A DNA stretch of 64,000 bases, taken from positions 124,001-188,000 of the forward strand of contig NZ_JAGMUJ010000040.1 in NCBI RefSeq assembly GCF_019049255.1, read 5' to 3'. Every line of letters starts with the position of its first letter. The stretch's first letter is position 1. Origin of the DNA: Streptomyces sp. AC558_RSS880 (lineage in GTDB: Bacteria > Actinomycetota > Actinomycetes > Streptomycetales > Streptomycetaceae). This document shows positions 9,040 to 19,249 of this stretch, piece after piece. A program made the translations under genes and the position numbers. The notes beneath the pieces are model-generated. The model saw nothing but the letters and a program-made list of their open reading frames with translations. It was not told the origin of the DNA and ran no database searches.

Positions 9040-10647
9040 TCACTCGGTGACGCCGCGCGCGAGCTCCCACAGCTGGAGAGTCGAGGAGGAGTTGAGCGCG
9101 TAGGCGGTGCCGGTGACGCCGTCGCGTGCGGCGACGTACTGCTTACCCTGCCACAGCGGGATCAGCGGGACCTCGATGGCGACGATGTTCTGGATCTCGC
9201 TGAGGCTGTCGGAGGCGGACAGCCGGTCGGCCTGGCGGCGCGACTCCGGGATCAGCTCATTGATGATCTCGCTGTTGGCGTAGGGCGAGCTGAGGAAGTT
9301 GTCCTCGCCGAGGAAGGGGGCGGTGAAGGCGTCGGCGTCCGGGTAGTCGGGGAACCAGCCCATGCCGTAGACGTCGTACTTCTCGTTCTGAGCGGCGGTC
9401 TTGAACTTGTTCCAGGTCTCGCTCTTGATGTCGGTCTCGAACAGACCGCTGTCGTTGAGCTGCTTGCTCAGCTGCTCGAACTCCGACTTGGCGGCGGGGC
9501 CGTAGTGGTCGTGCGTGTAGTGCAGGGTCAGCTTCACCGGGGTGCTGACGCCGGCCGCCTCCAGCAGGTCGCGGGCCTTGGCCACGCTCGGCTCGCCGTA
9601 CTTGTTGAAGAACGCGTTGGTGTGACCGGTGACGCCGGCGGGGACCAGCGAGAACAGCGGCTCGGCCTGGGAGCCGTAGACGTTGCCGACCAGCTCGCTG
9701 CGGTTGATGACCTGGGCCATCGCCTGGCGGACGGCCTTGTCCTTCACGGTGGGGGCCTCGGTGTTGAACGCCAGGTACCGGATCTCCAGACCGGGCGACT
9801 CGACCAGCTCGATCTCGTCGTCGGTGGCGTTGCCGAGCTCCTGGATCTGCTCGGGCGACATGGTGCGGGTCGCCATGTCGATGTCGCCCTTCTTCAGCGC
9901 CTCGCCCATGGCCTCGGAACTGTCGTAGGAGACCATCTCGACCTTGTCGTTGTTCACCTCCAGCGCGCCCTTGTAGGAGGAGTTCTTGGTGAAGGTGGCG
10001 CTGACCAGCGTGTCGCCCTCGACCTTGCCCTCGAAGGTGTACGGGCCGGAGCCGTCGATCTCGAAGCCCTCGCGCAGCGCGCCCTTGTCGTAGGCGTCCG
10101 CGTTGACGATGCCCGCGACCGGGGTGGACAGCTTGTACGGGAAGGTGGCGTCGGCGCTCTTGAGGTGGAAGATCACCTCGCGGTCGCCCTGCGTCTCGAC
10201 GGTGTCGATGATGGACAGCAGCGCGAAGACACCACTGTCGCCCTTGAGGGAGAGGGCGCGCTCGATGGAGAACTTCACGTCCTCCGCGGTGATCGCGTCG
10301 CCGTTCGAGAACTTCAGACCGTCGCGCAGGGTGCAGCTGTAGCGCTCGTTGCCGGCGTCGGTGAATCCGCAGGACTCGGCGGCCTCGGGCACCGGCTCGC
10401 CGTCGCCGCGGGGCTGGACCATCAGGGTCTGCACGGTCTGCCGCAGGATGTTCCAGCTGCCGACGTCATAGGCCCAGGCCGGGTCGAGGGGCGCGGGGCC
10501 GTCCTCCTTGGATGCGGTGAACCGGTCCGTGGTGCCCACGACGATCGCTTCGCCGTCTCCGCTCCCGCCCTCGGTGTCGCCGCAGGCGGCGAGCACCGGC
10601 GCGAGCAGGCCCATCGCGGCCGCCAGCACCAAAGTCTTGCGGTTCAT
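9040..10647 (-). CDS. Family-5 solute-binding lipoprotein (paralogue)
   Basis: A 535-aa peptide-binding-type lipoprotein. ATG 10647 gives a clean signal peptide and lipobox VLAAC, with GGAGAAA upstream; an in-frame extension of 22 residues has no signal character. It shares with its neighbour the SCGF...DAG, YSCTLRDGLKFSNGD and PDYPDAD(A/N)FT segments. Tandem copies without transport genes suggest use of a shared permease or a sensing role. The substrate is unknown. Confidence 0.9.
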   Translation of the reverse strand: MNRKTLVLAAAMGLLAPVLAACGDTEGGSGDGEAIVVGTTDRFTASKEDGPAPLDPAWAYDVGSWNILRQTVQTLMVQPRGDGEPVPEAAESCGFTDAGNERYSCTLRDGLKFSNGDAITAEDVKFSIERALSLKGDSGVFALLSIIDTVETQGDREVIFHLKSADATFPYKLSTPVAGIVNADAYDKGALREGFEIDGSGPYTFEGKVEGDTLVSATFTKNSSYKGALEVNNDKVEMVSYDSSEAMGEALKKGDIDMATRTMSPEQIQELGNATDDEIELVESPGLEIRYLAFNTEAPTVKDKAVRQAMAQVINRSELVGNVYGSQAEPLFSLVPAGVTGHTNAFFNKYGEPSVAKARDLLEAAGVSTPVKLTLHYTHDHYGPAAKSEFEQLSKQLNDSGLFETDIKSETWNKFKTAAQNEKYDVYGMGWFPDYPDADAFTAPFLGEDNFLSSPYANSEIINELIPESRRQADRLSASDSLSEIQNIVAIEVPLIPLWQGKQYVAARDGVTGTAYALNSSSTLQLWELARGVTE

Positions 10648-11092
10648 GCTCGAGTTTCTCCAGGACTGTCGACTCCGTGTATCCGGCACGCAGGGGTTGT
10701 CGCTGCGGATCACGGGGATGGGGGCGAGGTTCTCGCGATGACATTAGTCCGCGCCCGCAGGAGGGTTCGCAGCCGCCGGAGTTGAGGGCACATCACGCAG
10801 TGGAACCGGGTGTGAACGCACCGGTAAAGGCGACCGGGGAAGGATTGGTGCAGCTTCTCATGAATCGGGACACAAAGGCGCACCGACGACCCCCGAAATG
10901 GTGCGGAAAGCACAGGCGGACATCGTTGTCGACCCCCTTTCATGTGGTGAACCTCACATGTGAAAAGGGGCTCGGCGGCACCTGAATTCGGCCACCGGCA
11001 AGCGGGGCGAATTCTTTCGGGGGCACGCGACCGGGTCCGGGAAGCCGAGCGGTGGGAATTCCGGCGGTAACACCGCTGCGCTGGGTGAACGC
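10648..11092. other. Intergenic region upstream of solute-binding gene
   Basis: A 445-bp non-coding stretch containing an imperfect hairpin at 10933-10970, with arms of CCCC-TTTCA-TGTG type. It could terminate the HAD gene or be an operator. The rest should hold the promoter of the lipoprotein pair. No gene is seen. Confidence 0.4.
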
Positions 11093-11794
11093 CTAGCGCA
11101 TTTCCGTCATCACACCGCGCAGGAATGCCAGGTCCACGACTTCCAGCGAGGGGACGACCGTCCGCCGGACGGCCGGCATGATCGGGCCCACCGACGGCAC
11201 CGCGACGACCTGGCAGCCCGCCGCCTCGGCGGCGGCCACACCCGTCACGGTGTCCTCGACGACGGCGCACCGCACGGGGTCCACACCGAGCCCGGCGGCG
11301 GCCGCGAGATACGGGTCGGGGTGCGGTTTGGTGCGCGGCACCTCGTCGCCGGCGATCGACAGGGCGAAGTGCTGCGGTCCCAGCGTGGTCAGCACCCGGT
11401 CGATGATGCGCCGGTGGGAGGCGGAGACGAGCGCCGTGGGGATCTCGTACTCGGACAGTTCGGCGAGCAGCCGCGCGGCGCCCGGCATCAGCGGCAGGGC
11501 GTGGTCGATACGGTCCTCGAAGCCGTCGTTGAGCAGCACCGTCAGCTCGGGGAGGCCGATGTCGGCACCGGTGGCCTCGATGAGGAACCCCGCACTGCGG
11601 GTCATGGGGCCGCCGACCACGACATGGCGCCAGGAGTCGTCGAGGGTGTGGCCGAGGGAGGCGAAGACCTCGACCTCGACGTCCCACCAGAAGCCCTCGG
11701 TGTCCACCAGGGTGCCGTCCATGTCGAGGAACACGGCCTGCAGGGCCGAACCCTCGGCCGTCTGGGTTCCTAGCGCGGGGACCGTACTGGTCAT
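11093..11794 (-). CDS. HAD-superfamily hydrolase, beta-phosphoglucomutase-like
   Basis: A 233-aa haloacid-dehalogenase-type phosphatase. Motif I is FLDMDGTLVD at about 22-31, followed by a helical cap; motif II Ser lies in ALVSASHRR, motif III Lys in RTKPHPDPY, and motif IV in VVEDTVTGV. This is the subclass I layout of sugar-phosphate phosphatases and mutases. The substrate cannot be told from sequence. It lies downstream of metH on the same strand, separated by a hairpin. Confidence 0.88.
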   Translation of the reverse strand: MTSTVPALGTQTAEGSALQAVFLDMDGTLVDTEGFWWDVEVEVFASLGHTLDDSWRHVVVGGPMTRSAGFLIEATGADIGLPELTVLLNDGFEDRIDHALPLMPGAARLLAELSEYEIPTALVSASHRRIIDRVLTTLGPQHFALSIAGDEVPRTKPHPDPYLAAAAGLGVDPVRCAVVEDTVTGVAAAEAAGCQVVAVPSVGPIMPAVRRTVVPSLEVVDLAFLRGVMTEMR

Positions 11795-11820
11795 CCACGT
11801 ACCTCCTTCACAGGGACGAC

Positions 11821-11851
11821 CAGGCCGGTTCCCACGGGGGGAACCGGCCTG
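11821..11851 (-). terminator. Hairpin downstream of metH
   Basis: Twelve-base arms 11821-11832 and 11840-11851 (CAGGCCGGTTCC and its complement) lie between the metH stop and the HAD start, consistent with termination of metH. Confidence 0.65.
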
Positions 11852-11911
11852 CGGTGGATCGACAAGTGTACGTCGTGAGGGCCGCGAACGCCCGGTGCGG
11901 CCGGTGGGGCC

Positions 11912-14900
11912 TCAGCGGGCGTTGAAGTACTTGGCCTCGGGGTGGTGGATGACGATGGCGTCCGTGGACTGCTCGGGGTGCAGCTGGAACTCCTCGGAGA
12001 GCCGCACCCCGATGCGCTCGGGTTCGAGCAGGGCGGCGATCTTGGCGCGGTCCTCCAGATCGGGACAGGCGCCGTAGCCGAGGGAGAAGCGGGCGCCCCG
12101 GTACTTCAGGGCGAACATGTCCTCCATCGCGGCCGGGTCCTCGCCCGCGAAGCCGAGTTCGGAGCGCACGCGCGCGTGCCAGTACTCGGCCAGGGCCTCC
12201 GCCAGCTGCACGGAGAGCCCGTGCAGCTCCAGGTAGTCGCGGTAGGCGTTGGCCTCGAACATCCGGGCGGTCTCTTCGCCGATCCTCGATCCGACGGTGA
12301 CCACCTGCAGGCCGACGACGTCGGTCTCGCCGGACTCCTCGGGGCGGAAGAAGTCCGCCAGGCACAGCCGGCGGCCGCGGCGCTGGCGCGGGAAGGTGAA
12401 GCGGGTGCGCTCGTTGCCCTGCTCGTCCAGGATGATCAGGTCGTCGTCCTTGGAGACGCACGGGAAGTAGCCGTAGACCACGGCCGCCTCCAGCAGGTTC
12501 TCCGTCTGGAGCCGGTCGAGCAGTCCGCGCAGCCTGGGCCGGCCCTCGGTCTCGGCCAGCTCCTCGTAGGTCGGCCCGTCACCGGTGCGGGCCTGCTTCA
12601 GACCCCACTGGCCCTTGAACAGGGCGCCCTCGTCGAGCCAGCTCGCGTACTCCTTGAGCTGGATGCCCTTGATGACACGCGTGCCCCAGAAGGGCGGAGC
12701 GGGGACCGGGTTGTCGGTGGCGACGTCGGAGCGGACGTGCCCCTCCTCGGGCCGCTCCTCGATCTCCACGGTGGCCGCGCGGACCCGGCGCTGCTTCAGT
12801 TCGGGCAGCTTCGCGCCGGGCACTCCGCGCTTGATGCCGATGAGGGCGTCCATCAGGCGCAGGCCCTCGAAGGCGTCGCGGGCGTAGCGGACCTCGCCCT
12901 GGTAGATCTCGTGCAGGTCCTGCTCGACGTAGGCGCGGGTGAGGGCCGCGCCGCCGAGGATCACCGGGTAGTCGGTGGCCAGGCCGCGCTGGTTGAGCTC
13001 CTCCAGGTTCTCCTTCATGATCACCGTGGACTTCACCAGCAGCCCCGACATGCCGATGACGTCGGCCTTGTGTTCGTCGGCCGCGTCCAGGATCGCGGAG
13101 ACCGGCTGCTTGATGCCCAGGTTGACGACGTTGTAGCCGTTGTTCGACAGGATGATGTCGACCAGGTTCTTGCCGATGTCGTGCACGTCGCCGCGCACGG
13201 TGGCCAGCACGATGGTGCCCTTGCCGGCCTCGTCGGTCTTCTCCATGTGCGGCTCGAGGTGCGCGACGGCCGTCTTCATCACCTCGGCGGACTGGAGCAC
13301 GAACGGCAGCTGCATCTGGCCGGAGCCGAACAGCTCACCGACCACCTTCATGCCGTCCAGGAGGGTGTCGTTGACGATGTCGAGGGCCTTGCGGGTCTGA
13401 AGGGCCTCGTCCAGGTCGGCCTCCAGGCCGTTCTTCTCGCCGTCGATGATGCGGCGCTTGAGGCGCTCCTCCAGCGGCAGCGCGGCCAGTTCCTCGGCCT
13501 TGCCCGCCTTCAGCGACTTGGCGGTGGCGCCCTCGAAGAGCGCCATGAGCTTCTGCAGCGGGTCGTAGCCCTCACGGCGCCGGTCGTGGATGAGGTCGAG
13601 GGCCGTGGTGACCTCTTCCTCGCTGAACCGGGCGATGGGCAGGATCTTCGACGCGTGCACGATCGCCGAGTCCAGGCCGGCCTTGACGCACTCGTCGAGG
13701 AAGACCGAGTTCAGCAGGATGCGGGCGGCCGGGTTGAGGCCGAAGGAGATGTTCGACAGGCCCAGGGTGGTCTGCACCCTGGGGTGGCGCTTCTTCAGCT
13801 CGCGGATGCCATCGATGGTGGCCAGGCCGTCCTTGCGGGACTCCTCCTGGCCGGTGCAGATGGTGAAGGTCAGGCAGTCGACGAGGATGTCCTCCTCCCG
13901 GATGCCCCAGTTGCCGGTCAGGTCGTCGATCAGCCGCTCGGCGATCTCGACCTTCTTCTCGGCGGTGCGGGCCTGGCCCTCCTCGTCGATGGTGAGCGCG
14001 ATCAGGGCGGCGCCGTGCTCCTTGGCGAGCTGGGTGACCTTGGCGAACCGGGACTCGGGTCCCGCGCCGTCCTCGTAGTTCACCGAGTTGATCACCGCGC
14101 GGCCGCCGAGCTTCTCCAGCCCGGCCCGGATGACGTCGACCTCGGTGGAGTCCAGGACGACGGGCAGGGTGGAGGCGGTGGCGAAACGTCCGGCCAGCTC
14201 CTCCATGTCGGCGACGCCGTCACGGCCCACGTAGTCCACGCACAGGTCCAGCATGTGCGCGCCCTCGCGGATCTGCTCGCGCGCCATCTCCACGCAGTTG
14301 TCCCAGCGGCCCTCCAGCATCGCCTCGCGGAACTTCTTCGACCCGTTGGCGTTCGTCCGCTCACCGATCGCCAGGTAGGAGGTGTCCTGGCGGAAGGGCA
14401 CGGCCTGGTAGAGGGAGGCGGCGCCGGGCTCCGGGCGCGGGTCGCGCTCCGCCGGGGCGAGGTCGCGCACCCGCTCCACGAGCTGCCGCAGGTGCTCGGG
14501 CGTGGTGCCGCAGCAGCCGCCCACCAGGGACAGGCCGTAGTCGCGGACGAAGTTCTCCTGCGCGTCCGCGAGCTCTCCCGGGGACAGCGGGTAGCGGGCG
14601 CCGTCCTTGGTGAGTTCCGGCAGGCCGGCGTTGGGCATGCAGGACAGCCGGATGCGGGAGTGGCGGGCCAGGTGGCGCAGGTGCTCGCTCATCTCGGCCG
14701 GGCCGGTGGCGCAGTTCAGGCCGATCATGTCGATGCCCAGCGGTTCCAGCGCGGTGAGCGCGGCGCCGATCTCGGAGCCGAGCAGCATGGTGCCGGTGGT
14801 CTCGACCGTGACCGACACGATCAGCGGGACCTCGAACCCGGCGGTCTCCATCGCGCGGCGGGCGGCGATCACGGAGGCCTTGGTCTGCAGCAGGTCCTGG

Positions 14901-15424
14901 GTCGTCTCCACCAGCAGCGCGTCCGCGCCGCCCGCGAGCAGGCCCTCGGCGTTCCGCTGGTAGGCGTCCCGGATGGCGGCGAAGGTGGTGTGGCCGAGGG
15001 TGGGCAGCTTGGTGCCGGGGCCCATCGAGCCCAGCACCCAGCGGGTGCGGCCGTCCCGCGCGGCGTACTCGTCGGCCGTCTCGCGTGCGATGCGCGCGCC
15101 CGCCTCGGACAGCTCGGCGACGCGCTCCGGGATGTCGTACTCGCCGAGGGCGGTGAGGTTGGCGCCGAAGGTGTTCGTCTCGACGCAGTCGACCCCGGCG
15201 TCGAAGTACTCGGCGTGGACCGAACGGACGATGTCCGGGCGCGTCAGGTTCAGGATCTCGTTGCAGCCCTCGAGGTCCTGGAAGTCCTCGAGCGTGGGGT
15301 CCTGGGCCTGGAGCATGGTGCCCATGGCTCCGTCGGCGACCACCACCCGGGTGGCGAACGCCTCGCGGAGGGCGGACACACGGGTCCGGCTGTCGGCGGA
15401 AGGGGTCTGCGGCAACGAGGCCAT
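11912..15424 (-). CDS. metH: Cobalamin-dependent methionine synthase
   Basis: A 1170-aa enzyme transferring methyl from 5-methyltetrahydrofolate to homocysteine through B12. Domains run in the classic order: homocysteine-binding barrel with zinc ligands (GLNC... and GGCC, about 1-310), pterin-binding barrel (about 340-610, IGERTNANGS), B12 cap and binding domain with DVHDIGK...SGLL...GGA (about 650-880), and SAM-activation domain (about 900-1170) ending in HPEAKYF. All key motifs are intact. It stands alone, divergent from gylR. Confidence 0.97.
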   Translation of the reverse strand: MASLPQTPSADSRTRVSALREAFATRVVVADGAMGTMLQAQDPTLEDFQDLEGCNEILNLTRPDIVRSVHAEYFDAGVDCVETNTFGANLTALGEYDIPERVAELSEAGARIARETADEYAARDGRTRWVLGSMGPGTKLPTLGHTTFAAIRDAYQRNAEGLLAGGADALLVETTQDLLQTKASVIAARRAMETAGFEVPLIVSVTVETTGTMLLGSEIGAALTALEPLGIDMIGLNCATGPAEMSEHLRHLARHSRIRLSCMPNAGLPELTKDGARYPLSPGELADAQENFVRDYGLSLVGGCCGTTPEHLRQLVERVRDLAPAERDPRPEPGAASLYQAVPFRQDTSYLAIGERTNANGSKKFREAMLEGRWDNCVEMAREQIREGAHMLDLCVDYVGRDGVADMEELAGRFATASTLPVVLDSTEVDVIRAGLEKLGGRAVINSVNYEDGAGPESRFAKVTQLAKEHGAALIALTIDEEGQARTAEKKVEIAERLIDDLTGNWGIREEDILVDCLTFTICTGQEESRKDGLATIDGIRELKKRHPRVQTTLGLSNISFGLNPAARILLNSVFLDECVKAGLDSAIVHASKILPIARFSEEEVTTALDLIHDRRREGYDPLQKLMALFEGATAKSLKAGKAEELAALPLEERLKRRIIDGEKNGLEADLDEALQTRKALDIVNDTLLDGMKVVGELFGSGQMQLPFVLQSAEVMKTAVAHLEPHMEKTDEAGKGTIVLATVRGDVHDIGKNLVDIILSNNGYNVVNLGIKQPVSAILDAADEHKADVIGMSGLLVKSTVIMKENLEELNQRGLATDYPVILGGAALTRAYVEQDLHEIYQGEVRYARDAFEGLRLMDALIGIKRGVPGAKLPELKQRRVRAATVEIEERPEEGHVRSDVATDNPVPAPPFWGTRVIKGIQLKEYASWLDEGALFKGQWGLKQARTGDGPTYEELAETEGRPRLRGLLDRLQTENLLEAAVVYGYFPCVSKDDDLIILDEQGNERTRFTFPRQRRGRRLCLADFFRPEESGETDVVGLQVVTVGSRIGEETARMFEANAYRDYLELHGLSVQLAEALAEYWHARVRSELGFAGEDPAAMEDMFALKYRGARFSLGYGACPDLEDRAKIAALLEPERIGVRLSEEFQLHPEQSTDAIVIHHPEAKYFNAR

Positions 15425-15724
15425 GAAAGGGGCTCCCTCTGGGTGCGACGGCTGTCGGCTTTGCGGCTGCCCGGGAATCCCCTCACGGAGCGTCCCCGGC
15501 TGGGCGCACCTCGCCAGGGTATCCGGGACCGCTCCCTGATGTTCAGGGCGTCCACGGGGCGGACCATGATGGCCGACAACCGACGTACGGAGTACGGGTG
15601 GCGGAACCGGTCACGACCGACCATTGGCGAGAGGTCGACATCGACCGGTAGTGTTCGACAATGCCGAACAGCGGCAGCGGCGCGTCGCGGGTCGACGGCC
15701 GAAGGGGACGGAGGCAGTACGGCG
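15425..15724. promoter_or_regulatory. metH-gylR divergent region; possible structured metH leader
   Basis: A 300-bp divergent spacer. On the metH side, GGTGCG (15442-15447) and CGCACC (15505-15510) can pair and enclose a smaller CCGGG/CCCGG helix, so the 5' leader may fold. No cobalamin-riboswitch box was recognised. On the gylR side are the GylR-like repeats listed separately. No gene is seen. Confidence 0.35.
15651..15670. promoter_or_regulatory. Putative GylR operator upstream of gylR
   Basis: GTGTTCGACAATGCCGAACA is an imperfect palindrome (GTTCG...CGAAC) about 55 bases before the gylR ATG. Its first 17 bases recur in reverse orientation upstream of glpF. A second palindrome, GGTCGACATCGACC, lies at 15633-15646. 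IclR proteins commonly autoregulate. Confidence 0.6.
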
Positions 15725-16489
15725 ATGGCACGGAACATCCAGTCGCTCGAACGGGCGGCAGCGATGCTGCGGCTGCTCGCGGGCGGCGAGCGGCGGCTCG
15801 GCCTGTCGGACATCGCCTCGTCGCTGGGCCTCGCCAAGGGCACCGCCCACGGCATCCTGCGCACGCTCCAGCAGGAGGGGTTCGTCGAGCAGGACGACGC
15901 CTCCGGGCGCTACCAGCTGGGCGCCGAGCTGCTGCGCCTGGGCACCACCTATCTCGACGTGCACGAGCTGCGGGCGCGCGCCCTGGTGTGGACGGACGAC
16001 CTGGCCCGCTCCAGCGGCGAGAGCGTCCACCTCGGCGTGCTGCACCAGCAGGGGGTGCTGATCGTGCACCACGTCTTCCGGCCGGACGACAGCCGGCAGG
16101 TCCTGGAGATAGGGGCCATGCAGCCGCTGCACTCCACGGCCCTGGGCAAGGTGCTGTCGGCCTACGACCCGGTGGCCCACAGCGAGGCCCTGGAGGCCGA
16201 CCGCAAGGCCTTCACCGACCGCACGGTGTGCGACCCGGACGGCTTCGAACACATCCTCGACCTCACCCGCGCGCGCGGCTACGCGGCGGACGTGGAGGAG
16301 ACCTGGGAGGGCGTCGCCGCCGTCGCCGCCCCCATCCACGACCGGCGGCGCATGCCGGTGGGCGCGGTGGGCATCACGGGGGCGGTGGAGCGGCTGCGCC
16401 GGGACGGCGAGTTGCGGCCCGAGCTGATCGCGGCGGTGCGGGACTGCGCCCGCGCGGTGTCGCGGGATCTGGGCGCCGGGCGGTTCTGA
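15725..16489 (+). CDS. gylR: IclR-family glycerol operon regulator GylR
   Basis: A 254-aa DNA-binding repressor. The N-terminal winged helix (about 1-65, SDIASSLGLAKGTAHGILRTL) is followed by the IclR effector domain, with LHSTALGKV and the C-terminal VGITGAVERL segment. Length equals that recalled for S. coelicolor GylR. It sits directly upstream of glpF-glpK-glpD on the same strand. It probably represses glycerol uptake and catabolism and responds to glycerol or glycerol-3-phosphate; repeated operator-like sites flank it. Confidence 0.92.
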   Translation: MARNIQSLERAAAMLRLLAGGERRLGLSDIASSLGLAKGTAHGILRTLQQEGFVEQDDASGRYQLGAELLRLGTTYLDVHELRARALVWTDDLARSSGESVHLGVLHQQGVLIVHHVFRPDDSRQVLEIGAMQPLHSTALGKVLSAYDPVAHSEALEADRKAFTDRTVCDPDGFEHILDLTRARGYAADVEETWEGVAAVAAPIHDRRRMPVGAVGITGAVERLRRDGELRPELIAAVRDCARAVSRDLGAGRF

Positions 16490-16622
16490 GCGGAACACCG
16501 AGGAGACCGGGGTGCCGTACGGCGTTCCGGTCACAGCCGTGCCCGGGGGGGCGGACATACGGGGCGCGAGCCGGTGCAACCGCCGCGAAGATCGACGACT
16601 CGGGACGATCGATAACGATCGC

Positions 16623-16633
16623 GTTTTCGACAA
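16623..16633. promoter_or_regulatory. Partial GylR-like site
   Basis: GTTTTCGACAA matches the left half of the two full sites at 10 of 11 positions and lies just before a possible -35 element. Confidence 0.35.
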
Positions 16634-16682
16634 CCAAACTCTTGACGCCCGGGGGGTGCCGGGAAAGACTCCCGTCCATCGG

Positions 16683-16699
16683 TCGGCATTGTCGAACAC
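16683..16699. promoter_or_regulatory. Putative GylR operator upstream of glpF
   Basis: TCGGCATTGTCGAACAC is the exact reverse complement of bases 15651-15667 upstream of gylR. Recurrence of a 17-mer in both control regions of an IclR gene and its neighbouring target operon is the evidence. Confidence 0.6.
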
Positions 16700-16824
16700 C
16701 TACCGGCAATACGAGTTAGAGTGTGACAACGCCAAGGGCCGGCATCGCTCTCACCCCTGAGGGCGCCAATCCCCGGTGGGACCCGGGGGTCGGCTTCCCT
16801 GGACGAAGGACAAAGGAGTCGCGG

Positions 16825-17619
16825 GTGTCCAGCTCCGACATCTTCATCGGCGAGACCATCGGTACCGCCATACTCATCCTGCTCGGCGGCGGCGTCTGCG
16901 CCGCCGTGACGCTGAAGGCCTCCAAGGCCCGTAACGCCGGCTGGCTCGCCATCGCCTTCGGGTGGGGCTTCGCCGTCATGACGGCCGTCTACATCGCCGG
17001 ACCGCTCTCCGGCGCCCACCTCAACCCGGCCGTCACCGTGGCACTCGCCCTCAAGGACGGCGAGTGGAGCAACGTTCCGGTCTACTTCGCCGGAGAGTTC
17101 CTCGGCGCGATGATCGGTGCGGCTCTGGTCTGGGTGGCCTACTACGGCCAGTTCCTGGCCCACCTCACCGACAAGGAGATCGTCGGCGGTCCGGGCGCGC
17201 AGACCACCGCCGCCAAGGCGGTCGAGGCGCAGGAGAAGGGCGCGGGCCCGGTGCTCGGCGTCTTCTCCACCGGCCCGGAGATCCGGAACCCGGTGCAGAA
17301 CCTCGCCACGGAGATCATCGGCACCTTCGTGCTGCTGCTCGCCATCCTCACCCAGGGCCTGAACGACGCGGGCAACGGCCTCGGCGTGCTGGGCGGCCTG
17401 ATCACGGCGCTCGTCGTCGTCTCCATCGGTCTGTCGCTGGGCGGCCCGACCGGTTACGCCATCAACCCGGCCCGCGACCTCGGTCCGCGCATCGTGCACG
17501 CGCTGCTGCCGCTGCCCAACAAGGGCGGCTCCGACTGGTCCTACGCCTGGGTCCCGGTGGTCGGTCCGCTGATCGGCGGTGCCCTCGCGGCCGGTATCTA
17601 CAACGTCGCCTTCGCCTAG
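16825..17619 (+). CDS. glpF: Glycerol uptake facilitator (MIP channel)
   Basis: A 264-aa integral membrane channel passing glycerol. Both pore motifs are visible: HLNPAV in the first half and AINPARD in the second; the Asp after NPAR is typical of glyceroporins rather than water channels. Six hydrophobic segments are present. The GTG at 16825 follows AAAGGAG. It is first of the glpF-glpK-glpD operon under GylR. Confidence 0.95.
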   Translation: MSSSDIFIGETIGTAILILLGGGVCAAVTLKASKARNAGWLAIAFGWGFAVMTAVYIAGPLSGAHLNPAVTVALALKDGEWSNVPVYFAGEFLGAMIGAALVWVAYYGQFLAHLTDKEIVGGPGAQTTAAKAVEAQEKGAGPVLGVFSTGPEIRNPVQNLATEIIGTFVLLLAILTQGLNDAGNGLGVLGGLITALVVVSIGLSLGGPTGYAINPARDLGPRIVHALLPLPNKGGSDWSYAWVPVVGPLIGGALAAGIYNVAFA

Positions 17620-17702
17620 TCGACCAGGTCGCCGTCAACGGCGAATGTTGTAGAAGCGCCGTACACACAGCCCCGTAACCAAGGAACTCCCAGGAGCACA
17701 CA

Positions 17703-19241
<1,539 letters not shown>

Positions 19242-19249
19242 GAACCGCC

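Larger units (their letters stand above)
16490..16824 (+). promoter_or_regulatory. gylR-glpF control region
   Basis: A 335-bp spacer that should carry the glycerol operon promoter. It contains a reverse copy of the gylR operator (16683-16699), a partial copy at 16623-16633, and a TTGACG hexamer at 16642-16647 that could be a -35. No coding potential is evident. Confidence 0.5.

Noticed and set aside
15425..15724. Cobalamin riboswitch upstream of metH
   Set aside because: The conserved B12-box could not be found; metH in these organisms usually lacks one.
11942..16489. Very long open frame on the + strand opposite metH running into gylR
   Set aside because: It is a high-GC shadow. Only its last 255 codons (gylR) are a real gene; the rest is antisense to an intact metH.
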